DNA of 64,000 nt from contig CAWHZU010000003.1 of NCBI GenBank assembly GCA_963833885.1, forward strand, positions 129,923 through 193,922. Reading direction: 5' to 3'. The position numbers were made by a program, and so were the translations under genes. The notes below the pieces were generated by a model. That model searched no databases, had not been told where the DNA came from, and worked only from the letters and a program-made list of their open reading frames with translations. Each line of letters opens with the position of its first letter. Position 1 is the first letter of the stretch. Positions 8,738-17,093 of this stretch are shown here, piece by piece. The stretch is from JASHPR01 sp963833885. GTDB taxonomy: Bacteria > Actinomycetota > Actinomycetes > Streptosporangiales > Streptosporangiaceae.

Positions 8738-10498
8738 TCAGCCGCCGTCGCCCGCCATTGCTAGGCCGAGCGCGGCGGCGTAACGGTGGCCGGGCGACGG
8801 GCCGGGCAGTGTGGCACCGACGTTGCCCCGGCCGGCCGCCACACCGTCCGGGAGCGAACGCAGCAGCACCCCGAGCAGCTCCTCGTCGGCGGCCGGGCCG
8901 CCAACGATCAGGATCTGCTCCGGCCGCGTTTCGTGTCCGGCCAGGGCGCGCCGCAGGTTCACCGCGATCACGGCCTGCTTCAGCCGGAGCCGGACGGCCC
9001 GCCACTCCGCCGGGCTGCGGCCGCGGTCGAACGACAGCAGCCCTGCCGGGCCCATCACCGCGAGCGTGCCCGCCGCCGAGGGCGGAGCAGAACGACTGAG
9101 GAACCCATGGGTGCCGTCCTCGGCCTCAAACCGCTGGCCGCCGTCCACGCGCAGGGACGGGCCCCGCTTGATCCACTCCGCCGCGGCGCGGGATGCGCCG
9201 AGCGTTTCGGCGATCGCGGCGGTGAGGAGGTCGCCCGCCCCCGCCGCCACGACCTCGGCATCCGGGGTGATGACGTCGATCGTGCCCGCGCCAAGGTCCA
9301 CCACGACGGCGTCCGGCCGGGCGCCGGGGGTGGTGAGCGCCCCGCGGCGTGCGGCGGCCGGCTCGGTCCCGGCGATGCTCACCGGGCAGCCGAGCAGCTC
9401 GGCCAGCTGGCCCGCGTGGTCGGTGCCGGCCTCCATGCGGTCCAGCGACGCGGCCACGACCGACCGGCCCAGGCTGCCCTGCCGCGCCGTCGCCACGTCG
9501 GCCACGGCGGCCAGGTCCACCGCGAACAGGTCGTCCACCCCGGCCGCAATAGGGTCGTGGGGCCCACGCTGTTCCTCTAGCAGCAGCGCGGGTCCCACCA
9601 CACTGCTGAGGGGGGCCGGGTTGGCGTCGGCGTAGGCACCGGTGCCGTAGCCGGTGACCGCACCGACCGGCCAGCCGGCCAGCAGAGCGCAGGCTTCGCG
9701 CAGCGGGATCCGCTCCCCGCGCGCCTCGATCCACGGCTCCGCGCGTGGGCGGGAGCCCGGCTCGGCCGCCGATTCGGCGAGGCCGATCACCGCGTTCGAG
9801 TAGTCCACCAGGGAGCGGCTCAGGGTGATCGCGTCGGCGGCCTCGGCGTCGCCTAGCGCGAACGCCGCGGCGAGCGCGACCGGGTCGGTGAGCAGCGTCA
9901 GCGGCTGCCCCGGCGCCCTGACCTCGACCGCTATCAGCGGGCACGCCGCCACCCCGGACACGTCGACCTGGTCGATCACGGGCACGCGGGAGTCGATGCG
10001 GTTGGCGATCAGCACCCCCTCGTCGCTCGCCACGAGCACCGCCTCGATCGGCACCCCGGCTCCGGCCAGGCCGCGCAGCAGCTCCGCGGCCGAGGCGTAG
10101 CCGAGCCCCGGCGGGACCACGGCGACGAACGGGGGCGCCGTCGGCGGATTCTGCGGCGCGCTGTCGAGCCACAGCGGGACCCCGACGCAGCTCCCGCTGC
10201 CGCCGGGGGTCGCAACGCCGGCGGCGAGCAGCCGCAGCCGTCCGGTCGACGGCGGGATCGCAGGAACGGTCAGCGTGGTCGTGTCCACCGCCCGCAGGGG
10301 CGCGATCCTGGCCTCGTCCACCCGCCAGCCGTGACGGCGCTCGAGCCTGCGGACCAGCGCGGCGGCGCCGCGCAGCGACTCGGCCGACCCCTTACGTCCC
10401 CTCGTCGGCAGCCGGTCCACGCCGAGCAGTCGGCCGTCGGCCAGCACGGCGACCTCCGTGGTCGCATTGCCGACATCCACTCCCGCGATGATCGGCAC
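8738..10498 (-). CDS. Diol dehydratase reactivase, large (ATPase) subunit
   Basis: A 586-residue protein of the DdrA/PduG family, which exchanges damaged cobalamin out of diol dehydratase using ATP. The N-terminal actin-like ATPase motif IIAGVDVGNATTEVAV and the following GRKGSAESL segment match the family; GVDDLFAVDLAAVADV and VVVDLGAGTIDVI mark the middle and second phosphate-binding regions. It starts at a GTG 12 bases after the stop of the dehydratase small subunit. The usual small reactivase partner (DdrB/PduH) is not found in this window. Length is slightly below the usual 600-610 residues. Confidence 0.9.
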   Translation of the reverse strand: MPIIAGVDVGNATTEVAVLADGRLLGVDRLPTRGRKGSAESLRGAAALVRRLERRHGWRVDEARIAPLRAVDTTTLTVPAIPPSTGRLRLLAAGVATPGGSGSCVGVPLWLDSAPQNPPTAPPFVAVVPPGLGYASAAELLRGLAGAGVPIEAVLVASDEGVLIANRIDSRVPVIDQVDVSGVAACPLIAVEVRAPGQPLTLLTDPVALAAAFALGDAEAADAITLSRSLVDYSNAVIGLAESAAEPGSRPRAEPWIEARGERIPLREACALLAGWPVGAVTGYGTGAYADANPAPLSSVVGPALLLEEQRGPHDPIAAGVDDLFAVDLAAVADVATARQGSLGRSVVAASLDRMEAGTDHAGQLAELLGCPVSIAGTEPAAARRGALTTPGARPDAVVVDLGAGTIDVITPDAEVVAAGAGDLLTAAIAETLGASRAAAEWIKRGPSLRVDGGQRFEAEDGTHGFLSRSAPPSAAGTLAVMGPAGLLSFDRGRSPAEWRAVRLRLKQAVIAVNLRRALAGHETRPEQILIVGGPAADEELLGVLLRSLPDGVAAGRGNVGATLPGPSPGHRYAAALGLAMAGDGG

Positions 10499-10510
10499 CC
10501 GATAAGCCCG

Positions 10511-10882
10511 TCATGCGCAGAGCCCTCGGCGGGCGTATACCTCCGCCGCCTCCGCGAGCAGCGCGGCGCAGCGCGGCAGCCCGCGCCCCTCAAGGTCGCT
10601 GGCGAGCTCGGCCAGCCGCTCGGGCGTGGACCGGCCCGGTCGCAGTGCGTCGTAGATCGCCAGGACCTCCTCGTCGGGGAGGCGAGTCAGCTCGGCGGCG
10701 CGGCGCAGGTTCTCCGCGAGCTGCGGGTTCGCGTGCGCGGCCGCAATGTCCGCCTGCCGCTCCAGGGTCTCGGGATGGATCCGCAGGTCCGAGACACCGA
10801 GCTCGCCGCGGCGGACCGCTTCGAGCGTCAGCTCGCCGGTCTCCCGCCCGGACAGCGCACGCACCACCGGATCGCCGGTCAT
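10511..10882 (-). CDS. Coenzyme B12-dependent diol dehydratase, small subunit
   Basis: A 123-residue protein matching the gamma subunit of propanediol/glycerol dehydratase (PduE/DdrC). Diagnostic blocks are the ELTLEAVRRGEL start, SDLRIHPETLERQADIA, then NLRRAAELTRLPDEEVLAIY and DALRPGRSTPERLAELA. The ATG overlaps the stop of the fused large/medium subunit (ATGA), giving coupled synthesis of the complex. The enteric homologue has a longer N-terminal tail for encapsulation; here the N-terminus is short, so targeting would have to come from another subunit. Confidence 0.92.
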   Translation of the reverse strand: MTGDPVVRALSGRETGELTLEAVRRGELGVSDLRIHPETLERQADIAAAHANPQLAENLRRAAELTRLPDEEVLAIYDALRPGRSTPERLAELASDLEGRGLPRCAALLAEAAEVYARRGLCA

Positions 10883-13161
10883 CGCAGCCCCTCCTGGGAC
10901 AGTTCCTCTGGCACCGCACCGGGTTTGACCCAGGCGCGTTCCAGCTCCATCAAGGCGATCACGGTGGTGTGGTACCTGGCCTCGATGGCCTCGTCGCTGT
11001 ACGGGTTGCGGGCCGCATCCGGGGTGCCGCCACTGGCGTGGCGCGCGGCGTTCGCGCCGAGCAGGCGGTACAGCTCGGGGGTGACGCTCGGGGCCACCGA
11101 GTACAGCTCCAGATTGGCGAGCGGGGCGAGGTCCCGGCGGTGGATCAGGGCGGTTCCCTTGCCCTGCAGCCCGATCCCGATGCCCGACCCGGCCAGCCTC
11201 GCGGCGGCGAGCCCGATGCGGCCGAGGTCCACCGTGTCGTTGAACCGGACCAGCCGGCCGACGCAGCCTTCTTCCTCCAGCCCGGCCAGCAGTTCGGCCA
11301 GCACGTCCGGGACGGTCATGCCCGACAGGCAGCGCCAAACGTCCCGCCCGACCGCGGGCGACACCCCGATCACCACGTCGCGCGGGTCCTGGCCCGGGTG
11401 CGCTGGGCCGGCCTCGAGCAGCGACGTCGCGTAGCTGGCCTGCTGCGCCCGCAGGTCGTCGACGCCGCGTTCCTGGCGGATGGCGTCGATTTCCCGAAGC
11501 CGCTGCGGCGGCGGCTCGTATCCGGTGCCCGGGCCCGCATAGTCGTTCGGGTCGGTGATCAGGGACAGCACGCCGAGGTTCTCGTCGAAGATGGCCGAGG
11601 TCTGCAGGTAATCCCCGGCGAGCCGGGCACGGGTCATGGCCATGATCCGCTCCGCCTCGTTCTCGTACCCGGTCTCGTCCAGCGCGGCGACCACATCCAG
11701 GACGGTCAGCCCGCCCTCGCGGATCGCGTGCGCGGCGTTGAGCACGGCCAGCGTGTCGGTCTCGCCCAGGTCCTTCGAGCCCGCAGCGTCAATGGCCCGC
11801 TCGACGTGCTCGTCGGTGAAGTCGACCAGACCGAGGTGACGGTACACAGACTGGCACGCCTGCGCCGCGTTCTGGCGGAGGGCCTTGATCCGTTCCGGCG
11901 GCACGGTCCGCAGCCCGCCGTCGACCCCCCAGTCCCGCTGCATGGCCAGGAAATCGTCGATGTCCTCGGCATTGAAGTTGCTCGGCCCGAACATGTTGTC
12001 GTACCGCTGGATGCTGCCGAAGCCGCTGAACATGAAGTCGGAACCGGCCAGAACGATCGGCAGCGTCCGGGACGTGCGGCGCATCTCCGACTCGCTCATC
12101 AGCGCGTCATTGCCGGAGCAGGACTCCAGGTTGCGCATCATGACCATGAGGTTCTCGGCCATCAGCTCGCGCAGCCCGCGCGGCACCGAAGCGGCCACGC
12201 TCGCCCCGTCGATGCCGCCGTTCTGGACTCCCTGGGCGCCGACCGCGCGGGCCAGCGCGACACAGCGCGCCTCCAGGTACAGCATCGACCTGCCCTCGGC
12301 ACCCGCCATGAGCACTTCGGCACCCGCGCCGGACGACACCCGCATCTTCATCCCCCGGGACGCGTACGCCGAGGTCAGGAATGCCTTCGACCACGGGGTG
12401 TCGTCCCCGTCCACGAACACCTGCTCGGTGCCGTAGAGGGAGACGGTCTCCGCATATGACGTCAGCCCCCGCATGCCCAGCTCGAGCTCGAGCGCCTCCT
12501 CGACCGAGCACTGGAACAGCACGCCCTGCGCCCCGACCGCCGCGCCGATCAGGCAGGCGACAGCGTTGCTCGGCGCGTCGGCCAGCACCGGCACCGTGGT
12601 CTCGATTTCGCGGAACCCGAACGCGGCAGCGGTGGCGGAGTCGGCCGCGAGCAGCAGCGGGTCGTCCAGGCGGTTGGTGACGTGGGCCTGGTTGCTCGGC
12701 GTGCGGCGGGCCCGCAGCTTGGTCATGGCCTGCATCAGCTCGGGGGGCCGCAGCAAGGCGAGCACCCGGGCGAGCTTGGCCGGGGTGGCGCCGGCCGACA
12801 GCCGCACGATCTCGGCCCGCGGCACGTCCGGGGTGACCAGGCGGCGCGCGAACTCCACGTCGGACAGCCCCATGGCCTCGTCGGCCGCTTCCAGGTCAAG
12901 GCCGTGCCTGGCGATGTAGGCGTCGATCGCGTCGAAGTTGTCCTCTGCGACGCCGTCCAGTTCCACAACCCGGCCGCCGGAGATCACCAGCCCCGGCTCC
13001 GGATCGTGCGGGGAGCGCAGCGCGATCAGCCCGAGCGCGGGCTCCTCCTTGGCGAAGCCGTCCAGGTTCACCCGCTGGGCGTCCATGAACCGCACCCGGC
13101 CCACCGGCCGGTCGGCGGTGTTCATCGAGGCCTCATCGCCCGGGCCAGTCTGCGCTGTCAT
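10879..13161 (-). CDS. Diol dehydratase, fused large and medium subunits
   Basis: A 760-residue fusion. Residues about 15-555 are the TIM-barrel large subunit (PduC/GldA family): RRTPSNQAHVTN, the EALELELGMRG and SSGAGAEVLMAG blocks and ESCSGNDALMSESEMRR are all present. From about 560 onward is the medium subunit (RDVVIGVSPAVGRDVW, then RLVRFNDTVDLGRIGLAAARLAGSGIGIGLQGKG, key residues only), which binds the cobalamin. The enzyme converts 1,2-propanediol or glycerol to propionaldehyde or 3-hydroxypropionaldehyde through an adenosylcobalamin radical. The ATG at 13161 is chosen because GGAGG lies five bases upstream. Fused large/medium subunits are known in mycobacteria. It follows the GntR gene by 12 bases. 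Confidence 0.93.
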   Translation of the reverse strand: MTAQTGPGDEASMNTADRPVGRVRFMDAQRVNLDGFAKEEPALGLIALRSPHDPEPGLVISGGRVVELDGVAEDNFDAIDAYIARHGLDLEAADEAMGLSDVEFARRLVTPDVPRAEIVRLSAGATPAKLARVLALLRPPELMQAMTKLRARRTPSNQAHVTNRLDDPLLLAADSATAAAFGFREIETTVPVLADAPSNAVACLIGAAVGAQGVLFQCSVEEALELELGMRGLTSYAETVSLYGTEQVFVDGDDTPWSKAFLTSAYASRGMKMRVSSGAGAEVLMAGAEGRSMLYLEARCVALARAVGAQGVQNGGIDGASVAASVPRGLRELMAENLMVMMRNLESCSGNDALMSESEMRRTSRTLPIVLAGSDFMFSGFGSIQRYDNMFGPSNFNAEDIDDFLAMQRDWGVDGGLRTVPPERIKALRQNAAQACQSVYRHLGLVDFTDEHVERAIDAAGSKDLGETDTLAVLNAAHAIREGGLTVLDVVAALDETGYENEAERIMAMTRARLAGDYLQTSAIFDENLGVLSLITDPNDYAGPGTGYEPPPQRLREIDAIRQERGVDDLRAQQASYATSLLEAGPAHPGQDPRDVVIGVSPAVGRDVWRCLSGMTVPDVLAELLAGLEEEGCVGRLVRFNDTVDLGRIGLAAARLAGSGIGIGLQGKGTALIHRRDLAPLANLELYSVAPSVTPELYRLLGANAARHASGGTPDAARNPYSDEAIEARYHTTVIALMELERAWVKPGAVPEELSQEGLR

Positions 13162-13173
13162 CGGCACCTCCGG

Positions 13174-13959
13174 TCAGATCGCGGTCTGGGACCGCAGCTC
13201 GATCAGCCGGCCGCGGGCACGCGCGGGGCGGGCGACGCCGCCCTGTCCCGGGGTGCGCACCACGATCCTGGTGCGGTCGGCGCGGAACAGGTCGTGGGAG
13301 AACTCGATCGGCTCATCCGCGCCGTCGGTGGTGGTGCGGCTGATAGACAGCAGCGGCGCACCCGGCGCGACGTCGAGGACCATCGCCTCGTCCGGAGACG
13401 CGGCGACCACCTCGATGCGCTCCACCGCTTCCTTGGGCCGGGTGCCGAAGTGTTCTTCGAGCAGGTCATACACGGACCCGCCCAGCGGGAGCTCCAGCAG
13501 GCCGGGGAAGCGGTCGGCGGGAAGCATGGCCTGCTCGACGGAGATCGGGCTGCCGTCGGCGAGCCGGATCCGCACCAGGTCGATCACCAGGTCGCCCGGG
13601 CGCAGCCGGAGCGCCTGGGCGGCCGACTCGCTCGCCCCGGACATCCGGGCGCTCAGCACCCGGGTGCCGGCCACGACCCCCTGGCTGCGCAGCCACGCGG
13701 GCACGCCGACTACCCGGGACAGGTCCCGCTCGATCTTCCCCTTGCTGACGAACGTGCCGCCGCCGCGGCCCGGCACCCGGCGCACCATGCCGCTTTCCTC
13801 GAGCACTGCGAGGGCCTGGCGCAGCGTCGTCCTGCTCACACCCAGTTCCGTGGCGAGCTCCCGCTCTGCGCCGAGTCGCTGGCCGGGCCGCAGGTCGCCG
13901 GTTGCGATCTGGTCGGCGAGGACGCGGCGCACGTCTTCGGAGGCGCGGGCGCTGCTCAT
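13174..13959 (-). CDS. GntR family regulator with UTRA ligand domain
   Basis: A 261-residue regulator. The N-terminal winged helix (residues about 8-75) contains LRPGQRLGAERELATELGVS and RTTLRQALAVLEE, standard for the GntR family. The rest is a HutC-type UTRA effector domain: VIDLVRIRLADGSPISVEQ, then the family ending with FSHDLFRADRTRIVV. It lies between the shell/kinase genes and the dehydratase genes, in the same direction, so it probably controls the locus in response to a small substrate or phosphorylated amino alcohol. A repeat covers its start codon (listed separately). Confidence 0.9.
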   Translation of the reverse strand: MSSARASEDVRRVLADQIATGDLRPGQRLGAERELATELGVSRTTLRQALAVLEESGMVRRVPGRGGGTFVSKGKIERDLSRVVGVPAWLRSQGVVAGTRVLSARMSGASESAAQALRLRPGDLVIDLVRIRLADGSPISVEQAMLPADRFPGLLELPLGGSVYDLLEEHFGTRPKEAVERIEVVAASPDEAMVLDVAPGAPLLSISRTTTDGADEPIEFSHDLFRADRTRIVVRTPGQGGVARPARARGRLIELRSQTAI

Positions 13960-13998
13960 TGGCGCGCCTCCGGCACGGTATTCATTGGCGCGCCTCCG
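13957..13998. repeat. Direct repeat over the GntR start
   Basis: The 16-base sequence CATTGGCGCGCCTCCG occurs at 13957-13972 and again at 13983-13998, 26 bases apart. Read on the minus strand each copy has a purine-rich ribosome-binding stretch (GGAGG) followed by an ATG. The second copy is out of frame with the gene. It could be a small tandem duplication or a pair of protein-binding sites for the regulator. Confidence 0.7.
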
Positions 13999-14010
13999 CC
14001 ACGACGCTCA

Positions 14011-14787
14011 CTACCCTTCCAGGGCCGCGAGCGACTCGGGCAGGACCTGGCCGCCGTCGACGACGATGGTCTGCCCGGTGATGTACCCGGCCTCGTCGCT
14101 GGCCAGGAACAGGGCCGTGTACCCGATGTCGTCCACCGTGCCGAGCCGCCGCAGCGGCACCGACGCGGTCATCTGGGCCATGTAGTCATCGCCGAGATCT
14201 GCAAGGCCCTCGGTGATGATGTTGCCCGGCATCACGGCGTTGATCGTGATGCGGCTGGCCGCGAGCTCGATCGCCGCGGTGCGCATGAAGCCGAGCTGGC
14301 CGGCCTTGCTGGCCCCATAGTGACACCAGCCGGGGAACCCGGTGATCGGCCCGGTGATCGACGAGGTGAGGACGACCCTGCCGTGGCCGGAGGCCGCGAG
14401 GGCGGGCAGGCACGCCTGCACCGACAGGATGCTGCCCTTCAGGTTGGTGCCGATGACCTCGTCGATGTCGGCCTCGGTCATGTCGGCCAGCCTGGCTTCG
14501 GGGAAGACCCCGGCGTTGGCGCACAGCACGTCGATGCCGCCCAGCCGGTCGGCCGCCGCCTGCGCCATCCGGTCGCAGTCATCCCGCCGGGCCACGTCGG
14601 CGAGCAGATAGGACACCTCGGCGCCGCCAGCGGCCAGCTCGGCCACGCTCGCCTTCGCGGCCTCCTCGTCGCGCCCGGTGATCAGGATCCGGGCGCCGCT
14701 CCGGGCGAACACCGCGGCGATTCCCTTGCCGATGCCGCGGGTCGCACCGGTGACCACCACGGCCCGGCCCTCGATCGATGTGAACAT
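14011..14787 (-). CDS. SDR dehydrogenase of the microcompartment locus
   Basis: A 258-residue SDR with TGATRGIGKG near residue 14, CANAGVF, the SSITGP catalytic serine segment and YGASKAG catalytic Tyr-Lys. The end VVDGGQVLPESLAALEG is complete. In RMM-type loci an SDR of this kind oxidises 1-amino-2-propanol to aminoacetone, so that role is the best guess. It resembles the SDR at 25003-25758 around SSITGP and INAVMPGNI. It begins about 33 bases after the kinase gene stop; its own stop is about 50 bases before the GntR gene. Confidence 0.85.
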   Translation of the reverse strand: MFTSIEGRAVVVTGATRGIGKGIAAVFARSGARILITGRDEEAAKASVAELAAGGAEVSYLLADVARRDDCDRMAQAAADRLGGIDVLCANAGVFPEARLADMTEADIDEVIGTNLKGSILSVQACLPALAASGHGRVVLTSSITGPITGFPGWCHYGASKAGQLGFMRTAAIELAASRITINAVMPGNIITEGLADLGDDYMAQMTASVPLRRLGTVDDIGYTALFLASDEAGYITGQTIVVDGGQVLPESLAALEG

Positions 14788-14819
14788 GCTCGCTATCCCT
14801 TCACTCTGCCGGGCGGCCG

Positions 14820-15854
14820 CTAGCCGGCCCGGCTGAGGTACGTCTCGGCCAGATCGCAGCTGTCCCGGGTGTAGCCGGCTCCGAGTTGCTGCGCGATGTC
14901 CACCGCCCGGTGCGAGCCGATCCACGCGACCAGCAGCAGGCGCCGGAACAGGATGAAGGTCCAGATCTCCGCTTCGTCCGCCGCGGAGAGGTCCGCCTCC
15001 CGGCGATAGCCGGTCAGCCACGCGTCGATCAGCCCGGGGACCTGAGGTTCATGCTCGAAGAAGCTCACCGACGTCCCGACGTCGTACAGGTACCAGCCGA
15101 ACCCGGAGTCGTCGAAGTCGATCACGCTCACCCGCCCGCCGTCGTCGACGAGCAGGTTGGCCAGCCGGGTGTCGGCGTGGATCAGCCCGTAGCGGTCCGG
15201 TCCGGTGCCGAACGCGGCCAGCCGGGCCTGCAACGCGGCGTCGAGCCGGCCCAGCACCTCACGTTCCTCGGTGCCCACCCCGATCCCGTCCTGCCACCGC
15301 CCCCAGCGCGCCACGGAGCCGAACGCCTCGTCGTACCCCCAGACGAACCTCGTGAAATCCGCCGGGCGCGCCCACTGCCTGGCGTGCCGGTGCATCCGCG
15401 CGGTGATCTCGCCAAGCTCGGCGAAATGCTCGATCGAGTCGTCGACCGGCTCGGTCCCGGGCAGGAACTCAAACCGCACACAGCTGCGCTGTTCACCGCC
15501 CACCCCGCCCGCCATACCAGCCTCGTCGGTCACCGTCACAACCCGGCGGCCATCGGTGGCGGCGAGCACCCGCGGCGTGCGCACCCCGGCTTCGGCCCGC
15601 AGCGCATCCATCCAGGTCAGCTCCGACGCGATCTCCGCGTCGCTGTGATAGCCGAGCCGGTGCACCCGGAGAACGGAACGGCCGGCATCGGGATCCTCGA
15701 CGAGGTAAGTCGCGTTCTCCGAGACATTGAGCAGCCGGACCTCGGTCCCGGGATGACAGCCGTAGGCGGCGAGCGCCCGCTGCGCGCACCGGGTGACCCG
15801 GTCCAGTACGTCCCCGCCGCCCGACAGGTCGTGAAGTTCCATGTTGGACATCAT
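14820..15854 (-). CDS. Small-molecule kinase, APH/choline kinase family
   Basis: A 344-residue protein of the aminoglycoside phosphotransferase superfamily. The catalytic loop YGLIHADTRLANLLV (Brenner-type H-x-D...N) is followed by the metal-binding VIDFDDSGFGW. The N-terminal lobe has the NVSENATYLVED segment. In RMM-type loci this kinase is thought to phosphorylate an amino alcohol such as 1-amino-2-propanol so that the class III PLP enzyme can eliminate phosphate and ammonia. The ATG overlaps the BMC-T stop (ATGA), tying it to the shell operon. True antibiotic resistance is unlikely given context. Confidence 0.85.
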   Translation of the reverse strand: MMSNMELHDLSGGGDVLDRVTRCAQRALAAYGCHPGTEVRLLNVSENATYLVEDPDAGRSVLRVHRLGYHSDAEIASELTWMDALRAEAGVRTPRVLAATDGRRVVTVTDEAGMAGGVGGEQRSCVRFEFLPGTEPVDDSIEHFAELGEITARMHRHARQWARPADFTRFVWGYDEAFGSVARWGRWQDGIGVGTEEREVLGRLDAALQARLAAFGTGPDRYGLIHADTRLANLLVDDGGRVSVIDFDDSGFGWYLYDVGTSVSFFEHEPQVPGLIDAWLTGYRREADLSAADEAEIWTFILFRRLLLVAWIGSHRAVDIAQQLGAGYTRDSCDLAETYLSRAG

Positions 15855-16522
15855 GCCTGCTTGCGGCCTTTTATCGCTCCCAGGACAGCAGCGATCTCCT
15901 GCTGGGCCCGCAGCACGTCGGATGTGGCGCCGCTCATGTAGATGCGCCCGGCGACCCCGATCATGGACACGTCCACCAGCGTGATCCCGGGCGCAACCCG
16001 CTCGGCCTCGTTCGCGGCGACGGCGGAGAACAGCGCGGGCGTCACCTCGCACACGAGCAGGGTGTCGCCGGGGATCACCATGGACCCGCCGCGGTTGCGG
16101 TTGATGATCACCGCCTGCCGGTCCGTGACGTCCTCGATGACGTCGGAGAACAGGATCTCCGGGCGAAGCTGGTCCGAGGCGTCGGCACGCAGCCCGGCCA
16201 GGATCGCCTGCCCGGCCCGCTCGACGTCGGCGAGGTCGGGGCCGTGCACCTCGAGCACGCCGAACTGGCGCTCCACGTACAGGATCCCTGGCTCGACGGT
16301 CGGCACCGCGCGCAGGGCCAGGTCGGTGACCCGCTCGATCGCGAGCGCTGGAGCCACCTCGACGATCAGCGAGTGCTCACCCTCGAACGGCGGATAGCCC
16401 CTGGCCCGGGTGGGCGTGCCCAGATATGCGGCGAACTGCCGTTGCAGATCGCGGACGAGCAGGTAGACGCGCAGTTCCGGGGACGAGGGTCCCGCGCGGC
16501 CCCCGGGCGCTGGTGACGCCAC
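15851..16522 (-). CDS. Microcompartment shell protein, tandem BMC domain (BMC-T)
   Basis: A 223-residue shell protein with two BMC domains. The first ends with GILYVERQFGVLEVHG, and the second carries AVIINRNRGGSMVIPG and the closing GRIYMSGATSDV. Tandem-domain proteins form trimers that look like hexamers and make larger pores. A GTG start two bases after the BMC-H stop is used; it gives a 14-residue Pro/Gly-rich extension compared with the other BMC-T at 17662-18264, to which it aligns along its length. The start could be somewhat further in. Confidence 0.9.
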   Translation of the reverse strand: MASPAPGGRAGPSSPELRVYLLVRDLQRQFAAYLGTPTRARGYPPFEGEHSLIVEVAPALAIERVTDLALRAVPTVEPGILYVERQFGVLEVHGPDLADVERAGQAILAGLRADASDQLRPEILFSDVIEDVTDRQAVIINRNRGGSMVIPGDTLLVCEVTPALFSAVAANEAERVAPGITLVDVSMIGVAGRIYMSGATSDVLRAQQEIAAVLGAIKGRKQA

Positions 16523-16524
16523 GC

Positions 16525-16806
16525 CTACTCGCTGCGGATCGTGAAGTGCTTGCCGAGTTCGGTGTGCGGCCGCGGGATGACGTGCACGGACACCAGCTCA
16601 CCGACGCTGGTCGCGGTCTCCGCGCCGGCCTCGGTGGCGGCCTTGACCGCTCCCACGTCCCCGATGATCGTGACGGCCACCAGACCGTCCCCGACCTGGT
16701 CGCGGCCCACGATCGTCACGTTCGCCGCCTTCACCATCGCGTCGGCCGCGGCGAGCGCGGCCACGTACCCCTTCGTCTCGATCATGCCAATCGCGTTGTC
16801 AGCCAT
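16525..16806 (-). CDS. Microcompartment shell hexamer protein (BMC-H)
   Basis: A 93-residue single-domain BMC protein: the family start AIGMIETKGYVAALAAADAM, GDGLVAVTIIGDVGAVKAA around the pore, and a final VHVIPRPHTEL. Such proteins form the flat hexagonal facets of the shell. Its ATG overlaps the BMC-P stop (TAATG), so translation is coupled. It is the only BMC-H in the window, as in the RMM-type shell set. Confidence 0.95.
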   Translation of the reverse strand: MADNAIGMIETKGYVAALAAADAMVKAANVTIVGRDQVGDGLVAVTIIGDVGAVKAATEAGAETATSVGELVSVHVIPRPHTELGKHFTIRSE

Positions 16807-17093
16807 TAGCTGCCTCTCTTCTTCTTCGGGCTTGCCTGGGGTTTGTCGCCGGACTGCTCGTCGATCGAGCCGATGATGAGGGCGTCGACCGGTGGCGGAC
16901 GCCCGGGAAACCAGGCCGCCGCCACCGAGCCCTGCGCGACCAGCACCCGTTCGCCCACCCCGCTGCCGAGCACGTCGAACGCCACCAGCCGCTGCCCGGA
17001 CCCCTCCGCCTCGACCTCGAGGAAGGCACCGTTCGGGATCTCCGCCAGCCGGCGGGTGGACCACACGTTTCCCACCACCGTCGCGGTAAGCAT
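16806..17093 (-). CDS. Microcompartment vertex protein (BMC-P, EutN/CcmL family)
   Basis: A 95-residue EutN/CcmL-type protein with the start MLTATVVGNVWSTRR, the central LVAFDVLGSGVGERVLVAQGS and the DALIIGSID ending; these form pentamers that cap the icosahedral vertices. A lysine-rich tail (PKKKRGS) follows. It starts at an ATG directly at the stop of the upstream hypothetical gene and overlaps BMC-H, showing an unbroken shell operon. One BMC-P is enough for a closed shell. Confidence 0.95.
   Translation of the reverse strand: MLTATVVGNVWSTRRLAEIPNGAFLEVEAEGSGQRLVAFDVLGSGVGERVLVAQGSVAAAWFPGRPPPVDALIIGSIDEQSGDKPQASPKKKRGS

Noticed and set aside
14820..15854. Aminoglycoside resistance phosphotransferase
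   Set aside because: The fold is shared, but the gene is in the microcompartment operon with overlapping neighbours, where a metabolic amino-alcohol kinase is expected.
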